This document shows positions 1 through 7,806 of a stretch of 64,000 nt of DNA, piece by piece. Position numbers and translations under genes: made by a program. The notes below the pieces were generated by a model. The model worked only from the letters and a program-made list of their open reading frames with translations. It was not told the DNA's origin and made no database searches. Origin of the DNA: CAXMRP01 sp964196155 (GTDB lineage Bacteria; Pseudomonadota; Alphaproteobacteria; Rhizobiales; Afifellaceae); NCBI GenBank assembly GCA_964196155.1, contig CAXMRP010000061.1, positions 1 to 64,000 on the forward strand, in the 5' to 3' direction. Position 1 is the stretch's first letter. The number at the start of each line of letters is the position of its first letter.

Positions 1-141
1 GCTGGAGGAAACACTACAACACGAAACGACCCCACAGTGCTCTGGGCTACCGCCCACCTGCGCCAGAGGCCATCGTCCCGATGGACCAAAGGCCAATCAT
101 GCACTAACTTTCAAATTGGACCACTCAAGTGGGGCTGCTCA
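1..141 (+). mobile_element. Right end of an IS3-like insertion sequence (partial)
   Basis: The window opens inside an insertion sequence. A transposase tail ends at 107, and about 35 bases further on the sequence ends with a candidate terminal inverted repeat; read inward from 141 it starts TGAGCAGCCCCACTTGAGTG. A TG...CA terminus is typical of IS3-type elements. The left end lies outside the window, so neither the partner repeat nor a target duplication can be checked. The family assignment is inferred from the transposase tail. Confidence 0.6.
3..107 (+). CDS. IS3-family transposase, C-terminal fragment
   Basis: An open frame entering from the left edge encodes a 34-residue tail ending at a TAA at 105-107. 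It contains the signature YNTKRPHSALGYRPPAPEA, the end of the DDE integrase (rve) core of IS3-family OrfB transposases, where the final active-site region is followed by the N-x-x-R-P-H-x-x-L-x-Y-x-P-P block. The protein would catalyse cut and paste or copy-out transposition. Only the end is in the window, so whether the gene is intact cannot be judged. The ORF is short, but this motif is very specific. Confidence 0.7.
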   Translation, partial: WRKHYNTKRPHSALGYRPPAPEAIVPMDQRPIMH

Positions 142-228
142 CTTTGGCTTCTTGTTTTCAGTCGGTGCCCCGATTTGTCGTGAATTGGGAAGGGTAATCA
201 TTTGCCTTTCTCCAATGAATATTTTGCA

Positions 229-555
229 TCAGTAAATGATCGCGCAGGCGAAAGTGACGCGGTAAGCCCACCGATATCCCTTGAGCCAAATTTTCACTTT
301 CGGTGTGTTACTGTGGGCACCGTGCCGGCATCCAGCACTACGAACCGCCCTGCCTGCAGAACTTCTAGCGGTGTTACGGTTACGCAATCCTCCTTCCGCT
401 CTCTTGCATTTTATCGCAGTTGAGAAGGTTCTGATTTTTTGAAATCCCTCATTGCAAGCAAGATTGCTTGCGTCTGCCTTCGCGGTGGATGTTATGGATG
501 GGATGGCTGGTGAGGTCGCTAAAATGGCCGCAGCAATGATGATATGCTTTTTCAT
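229..555 (-). CDS. Possible small secreted Cys-containing protein (hypothetical)
   Basis: This 108-residue ORF starts with Met-Lys-Lys, a hydrophobic stretch and an Ala-Lys-Ala-Asp-Ala cleavage-like site near residue 29, so it looks like a Sec-exported protein. The mature part is basic and has four Cys, two of which could pair as in small periplasmic proteins. A GGGA ribosome site lies about eight bases upstream of the ATG. The gene stands alone between the IS end and dhaK. I do not recognise the family. The Arg-rich middle reads less naturally than the two ends, so an internal pair of compensating frameshifts or a spurious frame is possible. Confidence 0.4.
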   Translation of the reverse strand: MKKHIIIAAAILATSPAIPSITSTAKADASNLACNEGFQKIRTFSTAIKCKRAEGGLRNRNTARSSAGRAVRSAGCRHGAHSNTPKVKIWLKGYRWAYRVTFACAIIY

Positions 556-844
556 AGTCTTTTCCCATCAATCTCCAATTCGTATTGGTGGAATAACGAC
601 AGGGCGCTGAAGGGTTTGGGAACGCGCTGTTCACGTCCGGTTTAGGAAGTCTGGATTGACCTAATTGCCGCAATCCGGGCACGGCCGAATGGCAAAACAT
701 CAATCGGCATACCATCGAAAATCGCCGCTTGCAGCACCGGAAGTCCGCGGCATAATATCACCACCAAGATGGCAACAAGCCGCTCCTGAATCTGGCTCCC
801 ATCGGTTCCAAATTACCTGACCTCGGACACTGAGGAATGCAATC
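556..844. other. Intergenic stretch without recognisable gene
   Basis: About 290 bases between the small secreted ORF and dhaK. Both must be transcribed away from here, so promoters for both are expected, but I could not pick out a convincing -35/-10 pair, operator or structured RNA. Short ORFs in this stretch have no ribosome site or family signal. Confidence 0.4.
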
Positions 845-2464
845 ATGAGCCAGTTCATCAATGCCAAAGAAGATGTGGTCACCGAAGCAATAGATGGCCT
901 GTTGCGCAGTTCCGGCGGAACACTGGCAAGACTTGATGGCTTTCCGCACATCAAGGTTGTTGTTCGCTCTGACTGGGATCGGTCAAAAGTGGCGCTCGTT
1001 TCCGGTGGCGGGTCCGGGCACGAACCATCCCATGCTGGATTTGTCGGCAAAGGGATGCTCACCGCCGCGGTATGTGGCGAGGTTTTCGCCTCCCCTTCGG
1101 TCGACGCTGTCCTGGCAGGAATACTGGCGGTTACCGGCCAAGCTGGCTGCCTGCTCATCGTAAAGAATTATACCGGCGACCGGTTAAATTTCGGTCTGGC
1201 CGCCGAACGGGCGCGGGCATTGGGACTGAACGTTTCCATGGTCGTGGTCGATGACGACATCGCCCTGCCCGATCTTCCGCAGCCGCGCGGCGTTGCCGGC
1301 ACATTGTTTGTGCACAAGATCGCCGGCGCTCTGGCCGAAGATGGCGCCGATCTGGGTGCCGTTGCGGCGGCGGCGGAAAATGTTCGGCGCGGGGTGATCT
1401 CCATCGGCATGTCGCTGGATACCTGCACCGTACCAGGATCGCCGAAAGAGGATCGCATTTTGCCCGGAAAGGCAGAGCTTGGGCTTGGAATTCATGGAGA
1501 GCCGGGCGTTGAGCAGGTTGATTTTCAAAGCGCCCGTCAGGCGATGTCGATGGTCGTCGAAAAGCTGATACCGATGACAAAAAACGGCAGCTACACGGCA
1601 TTACTCAACAATCTTGGCGGCGTGACACCGCTTGAAATGTCGATCCTTGCCGAAGAACTCTGCCGATCGAAACTCGCCGGCCGTATAAGCCATCTTATCG
1701 GACCGTCCGCCTTGATGACCTCCTTGGACATGCGCGGCTTTTCCGTTTCGCTTTTGCCCACCGGAAAGATTGAAAACGCAGCCTTGATTTCGCCCGTCGG
1801 GCCGACAGCATGGCCCGGTGCGGTGTTGATCAACGAGCCGGCCCTCCTGCCGCTTCCCGATGGGCTTTCGCCTGTTCAACCCGTCGCTTCATCGCACCGG
1901 GAACATCGGGCGTTGCTGGTAAAGTGCTGCGACATCCTGGTTGCCGCTGAAGCCAAACTGAACGAACTTGACGCAAAATCCGGCGATGGCGATACCGGTT
2001 CGACGCTGGCGGGCGCGGCGCGGGCACTCGGATCGGCACTGGACCGGTTGCCGCTCGCCGATATCACCCAGCTTTACCGGGCGATCGGCGGCGAACTCAG
2101 CCAGACCATGGGCGGGTCCTCGGGCGTGATTCTGGCGATTTTCTTCAGTGCCGCGGGCGATGCATCCGCCGGTGGCAAGGATGCCGTTGGCGCATTGTCC
2201 GCCGGACTTGAACGAATTCAACAGGTTGGCGGTGCCAATCCCGGCGATCGGACAATGATCGATGCGCTCGATCCGGCCTTGAAGGCATTGCGCGCGGGGT
2301 TAGCCGATGCGGCAATCGCGGCCAGGACCGGCGCGGATTACACAGCCACCATTACGAAAGCAAAAGCCGGCCGGGCTGCCTATGTCTCGGCGAGCAATCT
2401 CTCGGGCCACAATGATCCGGGCGCCGAAGCGGTAGCTCTGCTGTTCGAAGGTCTCGTGACCTGA
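845..2464 (+). CDS. dhaK: Dihydroxyacetone kinase, fused DhaK-DhaL type (ATP-dependent)
   Basis: Phosphorylates dihydroxyacetone (or glyceraldehyde) with ATP, feeding glycolysis in the cytoplasm. The 539 residues carry both halves of the single-chain enzyme. The DhaK domain (about 1-330) has the SGGGSGHEPSH substrate loop near residue 57 and a GLGIHGEPG segment whose His is the residue that covalently binds the substrate. The DhaL domain (about 350-539) has GDGDTGSTLAG, the Mg-ATP aspartate cluster. The length matches the eukaryotic/Citrobacter-type enzyme rather than the PTS-dependent three-subunit form, and no DhaM gene is nearby. It appears monocistronic; the next gene lies behind its own regulatory region. 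The start ATG is preceded by GAGG. Confidence 0.93.
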   Translation: MSQFINAKEDVVTEAIDGLLRSSGGTLARLDGFPHIKVVVRSDWDRSKVALVSGGGSGHEPSHAGFVGKGMLTAAVCGEVFASPSVDAVLAGILAVTGQAGCLLIVKNYTGDRLNFGLAAERARALGLNVSMVVVDDDIALPDLPQPRGVAGTLFVHKIAGALAEDGADLGAVAAAAENVRRGVISIGMSLDTCTVPGSPKEDRILPGKAELGLGIHGEPGVEQVDFQSARQAMSMVVEKLIPMTKNGSYTALLNNLGGVTPLEMSILAEELCRSKLAGRISHLIGPSALMTSLDMRGFSVSLLPTGKIENAALISPVGPTAWPGAVLINEPALLPLPDGLSPVQPVASSHREHRALLVKCCDILVAAEAKLNELDAKSGDGDTGSTLAGAARALGSALDRLPLADITQLYRAIGGELSQTMGGSSGVILAIFFSAAGDASAGGKDAVGALSAGLERIQQVGGANPGDRTMIDALDPALKALRAGLADAAIAARTGADYTATITKAKAGRAAYVSASNLSGHNDPGAEAVALLFEGLVT

Positions 2465-2489
2465 TTAGCCTATTTGATTTGCCTTGGCA

Positions 2490-2508
2490 GTTTGGAATCA
2501 TTCTAAAC
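2490..2508. promoter_or_regulatory. ICE-type (Irr) iron-control element
   Basis: The sequence GTTTGGAATCATTCTAAAC is an almost perfect inverted repeat. It matches the iron control element bound by Irr in Hyphomicrobiales and Rhodobacterales (TTTRGAA-N3-TTCYAAA style). It sits about 120 bases before the start of the iron-type binding protein gene and overlaps a possible -35 (TTGGAA), 17 bases upstream of TATTTA. Irr control is inferred from the motif and from the downstream function. Confidence 0.7.
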
Positions 2509-2628
2509 TATTGATATTTATACAGTTTTTCTTGACTCACCGGTTTTTTCGGCAGTAGAGCCAAGCGGGGACAACCCCGTCCCGACTTTAATTGCAGGGC
2601 CTTGAACCCTGAGGATTGGAGAGATGAC

Positions 2629-3768
2629 ATGAGAGCGAATTCCGGTCGCACCGGGTGCCGTATGCCCCTTCACTTTTTACCACTGACATATTCGACCCGG
2701 GCACATTCAACGCCGGCAGGCTCGACGCTGGCACCGATGCTGCGACTTGCGGGATGGATTGCCGCGATTGTCGCGCTGGCCCTGCCCTCGCCTTCGCTGG
2801 CCGGCGGCGACGTCAATATTTATTCCTACCGGCAACCCGAACTGATCCAGCCGCTGCTTGATGCCTTCACCGCCAAGACCGGCGTGGCGACCAATGTCGT
2901 GTTCCTGAACAAGGGACTGGTGGAACGGGTCGCCTCGGAGGGCCGCAACTCGCCGGTGGATGTGATCCTGACCGTCGATATCGGCCGTCTCGACCAGGCA
3001 CGGGCCGCTGGCGTGACCCAGGCCGTGACCAGCGATGTGATCGCCGGCAATATTCCGGCACAATATCGCGATCCGGCCGGGCACTGGTTCGGTGTGACGA
3101 CAAGGGCGCGGATCGTCTACGCATCCAAAGACCGGGTCGCGCAGGACACGATTACCTATGAAGAGCTGGCCGACCCGAAATGGCGTGGCAAGATCTGCAC
3201 CCGCTCGGGCCAGCACGACTATACCATCGGCCTGATCGCCTCGATCATCGCCAACCGGGGCACGGCAGACGCGGAAAAGTGGCTCACCGAAGTGCGCGCC
3301 AATCTCGCCCGCAAGCCCCAGGGCAATGACCGGGCGCAGGCCAAGGCGATTTTTTCAGGTGTCTGCGATATCGCGCTCGGCAATCATTATTATGTCGGCC
3401 GGATGATCACCAACGAGAAAGAGCCGGAGCAAAAGGACTGGGCGGCGGCGATCAAGGTGCTGTTTCCCAATTCGGCGGACCGGGGCACCCATGTCAATAT
3501 TTCCGGCATGGCGATGGCCGCCCACGCCCCCAACCGCGACAATGCGCTGGCTCTGATGGAGTATCTGTCGAGCGGCCCGGCGCAGGAAATCTACGCGGCG
3601 CAAGTGTTTGAATATCCGGTCAAGGACGGTTTTTCGCCGGTCGAACTGATTGCCGAGCTTGGCACGCTCAAGGCCGACTCCCTGCCGATTGCCGATATTG
3701 CCAAGCACCGCAAGGCGGCATCGGAAATGGTCGACCGGGTCGGCTTCAATGACGGGCCGAGTTCCTGA
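2629..3768 (+). CDS. Iron(III)-type ABC transporter periplasmic binding protein (FbpA/FutA-like)
   Basis: A 379-residue extracellular solute-binding protein that would capture ferric iron (or a ferric complex) in the periplasm. A hydrophobic signal segment with an Ala-Gly-Gly cleavage region lies about 36-60 residues from this start. The mature protein begins with the VNIYSYRQPELIQPLL pattern typical of FbpA/FutA proteins, and NHYYVGRM resembles the tyrosine-bearing hinge used for Fe coordination. The ATG at 2629 has GGAG six bases upstream. A later ATG at 2737, directly before the signal core, is an alternative without a good ribosome site. The permease gene follows 75 bases downstream, and an ICE operator lies upstream. 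No ATPase gene follows. Confidence 0.85.
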   Translation: MRANSGRTGCRMPLHFLPLTYSTRAHSTPAGSTLAPMLRLAGWIAAIVALALPSPSLAGGDVNIYSYRQPELIQPLLDAFTAKTGVATNVVFLNKGLVERVASEGRNSPVDVILTVDIGRLDQARAAGVTQAVTSDVIAGNIPAQYRDPAGHWFGVTTRARIVYASKDRVAQDTITYEELADPKWRGKICTRSGQHDYTIGLIASIIANRGTADAEKWLTEVRANLARKPQGNDRAQAKAIFSGVCDIALGNHYYVGRMITNEKEPEQKDWAAAIKVLFPNSADRGTHVNISGMAMAAHAPNRDNALALMEYLSSGPAQEIYAAQVFEYPVKDGFSPVELIAELGTLKADSLPIADIAKHRKAASEMVDRVGFNDGPSS

Positions 3769-3843
3769 GGCGGCTCGCAACTTTCCCAAACCAACTCCGC
3801 ATTGGCGCTGTCATGGTGCCGGTGCGCCGTTGCCAGATGTGAC

Positions 3844-5526
3844 ATGATCCTCGATCTCACCCGCCAGACCGCCGCCTTCGGCCGCAATCGCGCCTGGATA
3901 TTGTGCTGCGCGCTGCTGACGATGTTGATACTGGTGCCGATTGTGGCGCTGTTGGTGATCGCCTTTCGCCCCGGTGACGGGTCTTGGCCGCATCTTGCGC
4001 GCTATGTGTTGCCCCATGCGCTGTCGACAACGCTGTTGCTGATGGGCGGCGTCGCCATCCTCACCGGCCTGATCGGCATGGGAACCGCCTGGCTGATCGC
4101 GGCGTGCCGGTTTCCCGGGCGGCGCATTCTGGAAGTGGCGCTGGTGCTGCCGCTGGCGATCCCGACCTATATCGCGGCCTTTGCCTATATCGAATTTCTC
4201 GATTTTACCGGGCCGGTGCAGACGGCGATCCGGGCCATCGGCGGGTTTCAGAGCGCGCGGGACTATTGGTCGCCCGATGTCAGCACCTTGCCGGGGGCGA
4301 TCTTCGTCTTGTCGATGATCCTTTATCCGTATGTGTATCTCACCTGCCGGGCGCTGTTTTTGTTCCAGTCCGGCACCGCCATCCATGTGGCGCGAACGCT
4401 GGGCGCCGGGCCGATGCGGGCCTTTACCCGGGTTGTCCTGCCGCTTGCCCGGCCGGCGATTGCGATCGGTGTGATCCTGTGCCTGATGGAGACCATCAAC
4501 GATATCGGCGCCATGGAATTTTTCGGAGTCACGACGCTGACATTTGCGATTTTCGACACCTGGCTCAATCGCGGCAGCCTGTCAGGGGCGGCGCAACTGG
4601 CCTGTGTTATGCTGGCGGTTGTTGTGCTGTTGATCGTCGCCGAGCGCCTTGCCCGGGGCCGGCAACGTTATCACACGGCATCGGCAAAGGACCATCAGAG
4701 CGTGCAGTTTCGCCTGCATGGCGGGCGGGCGGTTGCGGCAATTTTTGCTTGTGCGCTTCCCGCCCTTCTCGGCTTTGTCGTGCCAGCCATCGTACTTGTG
4801 CGCTTTGCCATCCGGCGACCCGATCAGTTCCTCTCCGGCCCGGTTTTGTCGGCGGCCTTTCACAGCACGGCGATTGCTCTTGTGGCGGCGCTGGCGGCGG
4901 TAGCCGTTGGTCTGTTCCTGGTCTATGCGCTGCGGCTGACGGGCAACCCGGTGATCGCGGCACTGGGGCGGCTTGCCGCCTCGGGCTACGCCGTGCCGGG
5001 AACCGTGCTGGCGGTCGGCGTGCTGATCCCGTTTGCCGCCTTCGACAACTGGCTCGACGGCTGGATGCGCGGGCTATTCGGGATTTCTACCGGGCTTTTG
5101 CTGACCGGGTCAGGCCTGGCGATCGTCTATGCCTGCATGGTGCGGTTTTTGGCGATGCCGCTGGGCACGCTGGATGCGGGATTTTCCAAGATCAGCAGCC
5201 ATCTGGACATGGCGGCGCGGACCCTGGGCCGGCGGCCGCTACAAATGTTCTTCTCCGTCCATCTGCCGCTGATCCGCCCGGCCCTGCAAACAGCAGCGCT
5301 GCTGGTGTTCGTCGACACGCTGAAGGAATTGTCGGCAACGATCCTGCTCAGGCCGTTCAATTTCGACACACTGGCAACGCTGACCTATTCCAACGCCTCG
5401 CGCGCCGCCTATGGCGACGCGGCGGTCCCGGCGCTGGCGATTGTGCTGGTCGGCCTGATTCCGGTGGTGCTGGTGCTGCGCGCCGGGCCGGTATCCCCGG
5501 CAACCCGGCGCATGGGCAATTTGTAA
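3844..5526 (+). CDS. Iron(III)-type ABC transporter permease, fused double-domain (FbpB/SfuB-like)
   Basis: A 560-residue inner-membrane permease with about twelve hydrophobic segments arranged as two tandem BPD_transp_1 domains, the architecture of FbpB/SfuB. Each half has an EAA-type loop: the first near HVARTLGAGPMRAFTRVVLP, the second near DMAARTLGRRPLQMFFSVHL, where the ATPase would dock. It would pass iron delivered by the upstream binding protein. The ATG at 3844 is chosen because the hydrophobic N-terminus starts right after it; an upstream TTG at 3802 lacks a ribosome site. No fbpC ATPase gene follows: the next gene is on the other strand, so the ATPase must be encoded elsewhere or shared. 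Confidence 0.88.
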   Translation: MILDLTRQTAAFGRNRAWILCCALLTMLILVPIVALLVIAFRPGDGSWPHLARYVLPHALSTTLLLMGGVAILTGLIGMGTAWLIAACRFPGRRILEVALVLPLAIPTYIAAFAYIEFLDFTGPVQTAIRAIGGFQSARDYWSPDVSTLPGAIFVLSMILYPYVYLTCRALFLFQSGTAIHVARTLGAGPMRAFTRVVLPLARPAIAIGVILCLMETINDIGAMEFFGVTTLTFAIFDTWLNRGSLSGAAQLACVMLAVVVLLIVAERLARGRQRYHTASAKDHQSVQFRLHGGRAVAAIFACALPALLGFVVPAIVLVRFAIRRPDQFLSGPVLSAAFHSTAIALVAALAAVAVGLFLVYALRLTGNPVIAALGRLAASGYAVPGTVLAVGVLIPFAAFDNWLDGWMRGLFGISTGLLLTGSGLAIVYACMVRFLAMPLGTLDAGFSKISSHLDMAARTLGRRPLQMFFSVHLPLIRPALQTAALLVFVDTLKELSATILLRPFNFDTLATLTYSNASRAAYGDAAVPALAIVLVGLIPVVLVLRAGPVSPATRRMGNL

Positions 5527-5547
5527 CCGGTCAGGTTTTCAGCGCCT

Positions 5548-7521
5548 TCACTTCTTCAACATTGGCAGATCGCGATATTGATCGAGCGCCTGCGGGTTGG
5601 CGAGGGATTCGACATTCCTGACCGTCCGGCCGTGGACAACATCGCGGACCGCCAGTTCGGTAATCTTGCCGGATTTGGTGCGGGGAATGTCGGTCACGGC
5701 AACGACCCGCGCCGGCATGTGGCGCGGTGAGGCACCGGTGCGGATTGTGTTGCGGATTTCGGTGATCAACCTGTCCGTAAGTTCGACATTGTCAGCCAGC
5801 CGGACAAACAGGACGATCCGCACATCGCCATCCCATTGCTGGCCGATGGCAATCGCCTCAAGCACTTGCGGCATTTTTTCGACCTGATTGTAGATTTCCG
5901 CCGTGCCGATACGGACGCCGCCAGGATTAAGTGTAGCGTCGGAGCGGCCATGGATGATCATGCCGCCGTTTTCGGTCCATTCGGCAAAATCGCCATGGCA
6001 CCAGATATTGTCGAAGCGGTCGAAATAGGCGGCGTGATATTTCGATCCGTCCGCGTCGTTCCAGAAGCCGACGGGCATTGACGGAAACGGCCGGGTGCAG
6101 ACCAGTTCGCCCTTTTCGCCGCGCACCGGCTGGCCTGCATCGTCCCACACATCGATGGCCATACCGAGGCCCGGCCCCTGGATTTCGCCCTTGAACACCG
6201 GTTTTGACGGAACGCCGAGCACAAAGCAGGAGACAATGTCGGTGCCGCCGGAGATCGAGGCCAGATGGATGTCGGGCTTGATGGCGTCATAGACAAAGTC
6301 GAAATTTTCTGGAGCCAGCGGCGAGCCGGTCGAGGCCATTGCCCGCAACGCGGAAAGGTCATGGCTCTCACCTGGGCGCAGGCCTGCCTTGCGCACCGCA
6401 TCGATATATTTTGCCGAAGTTCCGAAAAAGGTCATCGCCTCGTCGCGGGCAAAGTCGAACAATACATTGCCATCGGGATAAAACGGCGAGCCGTCGTAAA
6501 GAAGCAGGGTTGCGCCGGAAGCCAGGCCGGTCGCCAGCCAATTCCACATCATCCAGCTGCAGGTGGAGAAATAAAACACCCGGTCGCCGGGGATCAGGCC
6601 GCAATGCAGCCGCTGTTCCTTCATGTGCTGCAACAAGGTGCCGCCGGCGCCGTGGACGATGCACTTTGGAACGCCGGTGGTGCCCGATGAAAACAGGATA
6701 AACAGCGGATGGTTGAACGGCAGGCGCACGAATTCCGGTGCCTTCGGCCCATGCGGCGCAATGAAACTTTCGAGCGCGATGCCGCCGTCAGTCTTTGCAA
6801 CCGTCGCGGCGTTGTCGTGATCGGCACCCATGCACGGGATAATCACGGTCGCGACCAGCGAGGGCAGCGCCGCGGCGACGGCGCTGATCTTGTCGCCGAC
6901 ATCAAAGGCCTTGCCGTTGTACCAGTAGCCATCGGCGGCGATCAGCAGCTTTGGCGCCACCTGCCCGAAGCGGTCGAGGATGCCCTGGGCGCCATAATCG
7001 GGCGAACAGGAGGACCAGACTGCGCCGACAGATGCGGCGGCGAGCATCGCAGCAATCGTCTCCGGCCGGTTCGGCATGACCGCGGCAATGCGGTCACCGG
7101 GCGCGATACCGGCGGCCAGAAATGCCTGCTGCAGGCGCGAGACGAGATCGCGCAGTTCGGCCCAGTTCATTCGCGATGCCAGCTTGTCCTCGCCGCGAAA
7201 GACCATGGCATCCTGTACCAAATCCTCGATACCGGCACCGAGCAGGACATTTTCAGCATAATTGAGCGTGGCGTCAGGGAAAAACTGCGCGCCGGGCATT
7301 TTATCGCCGTCGATCAGCATGCGCTCGCCCTTGTCGCCGATAATCCCGAAATCGTCCCAGACAAGGCCCCAAAATGCTGCCGGATCGGCAATCGACCAGT
7401 CATGCAGGGCGTCGAATGTGTTCAGATCCCGGCCGGATTGCCGGCTGGCGCTGGCCATGAACTGGCCGAGCGGCGTGGCCGGAACAGTATCGGCATTCGG
7501 CGTCCACAAGGGTTCGGCCAC
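5548..7521 (-). CDS. aacS: Acetoacetyl-CoA synthetase
   Basis: Activates acetoacetate with ATP and CoA in the cytoplasm, linking ketone body and polyhydroxybutyrate turnover to acetyl-CoA. The 657 residues match the usual size. It belongs to the ANL superfamily: the P-loop-like motif appears as LFILFSSGTTGVPKCIVHG (about residues 275-293), followed by the adenylate-binding region and a C-terminal PRTKSGKITELAV with the catalytic lysine. The N-terminal ACAS_N segment (FWGLVWDDFGIIGDKG) is typical. The start is a GTG with AGGAG seven bases upstream. It converges with the permease gene and is divergent from the AsmA gene. Confidence 0.95.
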   Translation of the reverse strand: MAEPLWTPNADTVPATPLGQFMASASRQSGRDLNTFDALHDWSIADPAAFWGLVWDDFGIIGDKGERMLIDGDKMPGAQFFPDATLNYAENVLLGAGIEDLVQDAMVFRGEDKLASRMNWAELRDLVSRLQQAFLAAGIAPGDRIAAVMPNRPETIAAMLAAASVGAVWSSCSPDYGAQGILDRFGQVAPKLLIAADGYWYNGKAFDVGDKISAVAAALPSLVATVIIPCMGADHDNAATVAKTDGGIALESFIAPHGPKAPEFVRLPFNHPLFILFSSGTTGVPKCIVHGAGGTLLQHMKEQRLHCGLIPGDRVFYFSTCSWMMWNWLATGLASGATLLLYDGSPFYPDGNVLFDFARDEAMTFFGTSAKYIDAVRKAGLRPGESHDLSALRAMASTGSPLAPENFDFVYDAIKPDIHLASISGGTDIVSCFVLGVPSKPVFKGEIQGPGLGMAIDVWDDAGQPVRGEKGELVCTRPFPSMPVGFWNDADGSKYHAAYFDRFDNIWCHGDFAEWTENGGMIIHGRSDATLNPGGVRIGTAEIYNQVEKMPQVLEAIAIGQQWDGDVRIVLFVRLADNVELTDRLITEIRNTIRTGASPRHMPARVVAVTDIPRTKSGKITELAVRDVVHGRTVRNVESLANPQALDQYRDLPMLKK

Positions 7522-7806
7522 GTTCGTGCTCCTTTATCTTCGGTTTGTCTGCCGGTCCGGTATCGGCGGCGATTGCCGCGGAAATCCGGCCTCGTCACCA
7601 AGTTACCGGTATTTCAAGTGACCCATACCGGTAACAGGCCCGAGCGCCAAGACAGGATGCTTGTGGTGCGGTGCCGCAGCAATGGATTATCACCACACGG
7701 ATCCACGCGTCACCGGGCAAACCCTTGCTTTTCGACTGGCGGGCGCGTATCGCCAGACCCGATAATACGGTCGGGCGATCCGGCCATCCCGATGGAAAGG
7801 AAGGTG

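Noticed and set aside
3984..5621. Long plus-strand open frame of 545 codons overlapping the iron permease
   Set aside because: It is the +2 shadow of the permease gene: Arg/Gly/Pro/Ala-rich with no domain, while the permease frame has clear membrane segments.
6709..7806. N-terminal extension of the AsmA frame over the aacS gene
   Set aside because: Antisense to a well-supported acetoacetyl-CoA synthetase; the AsmA membrane anchor and ribosome site begin at 7807.
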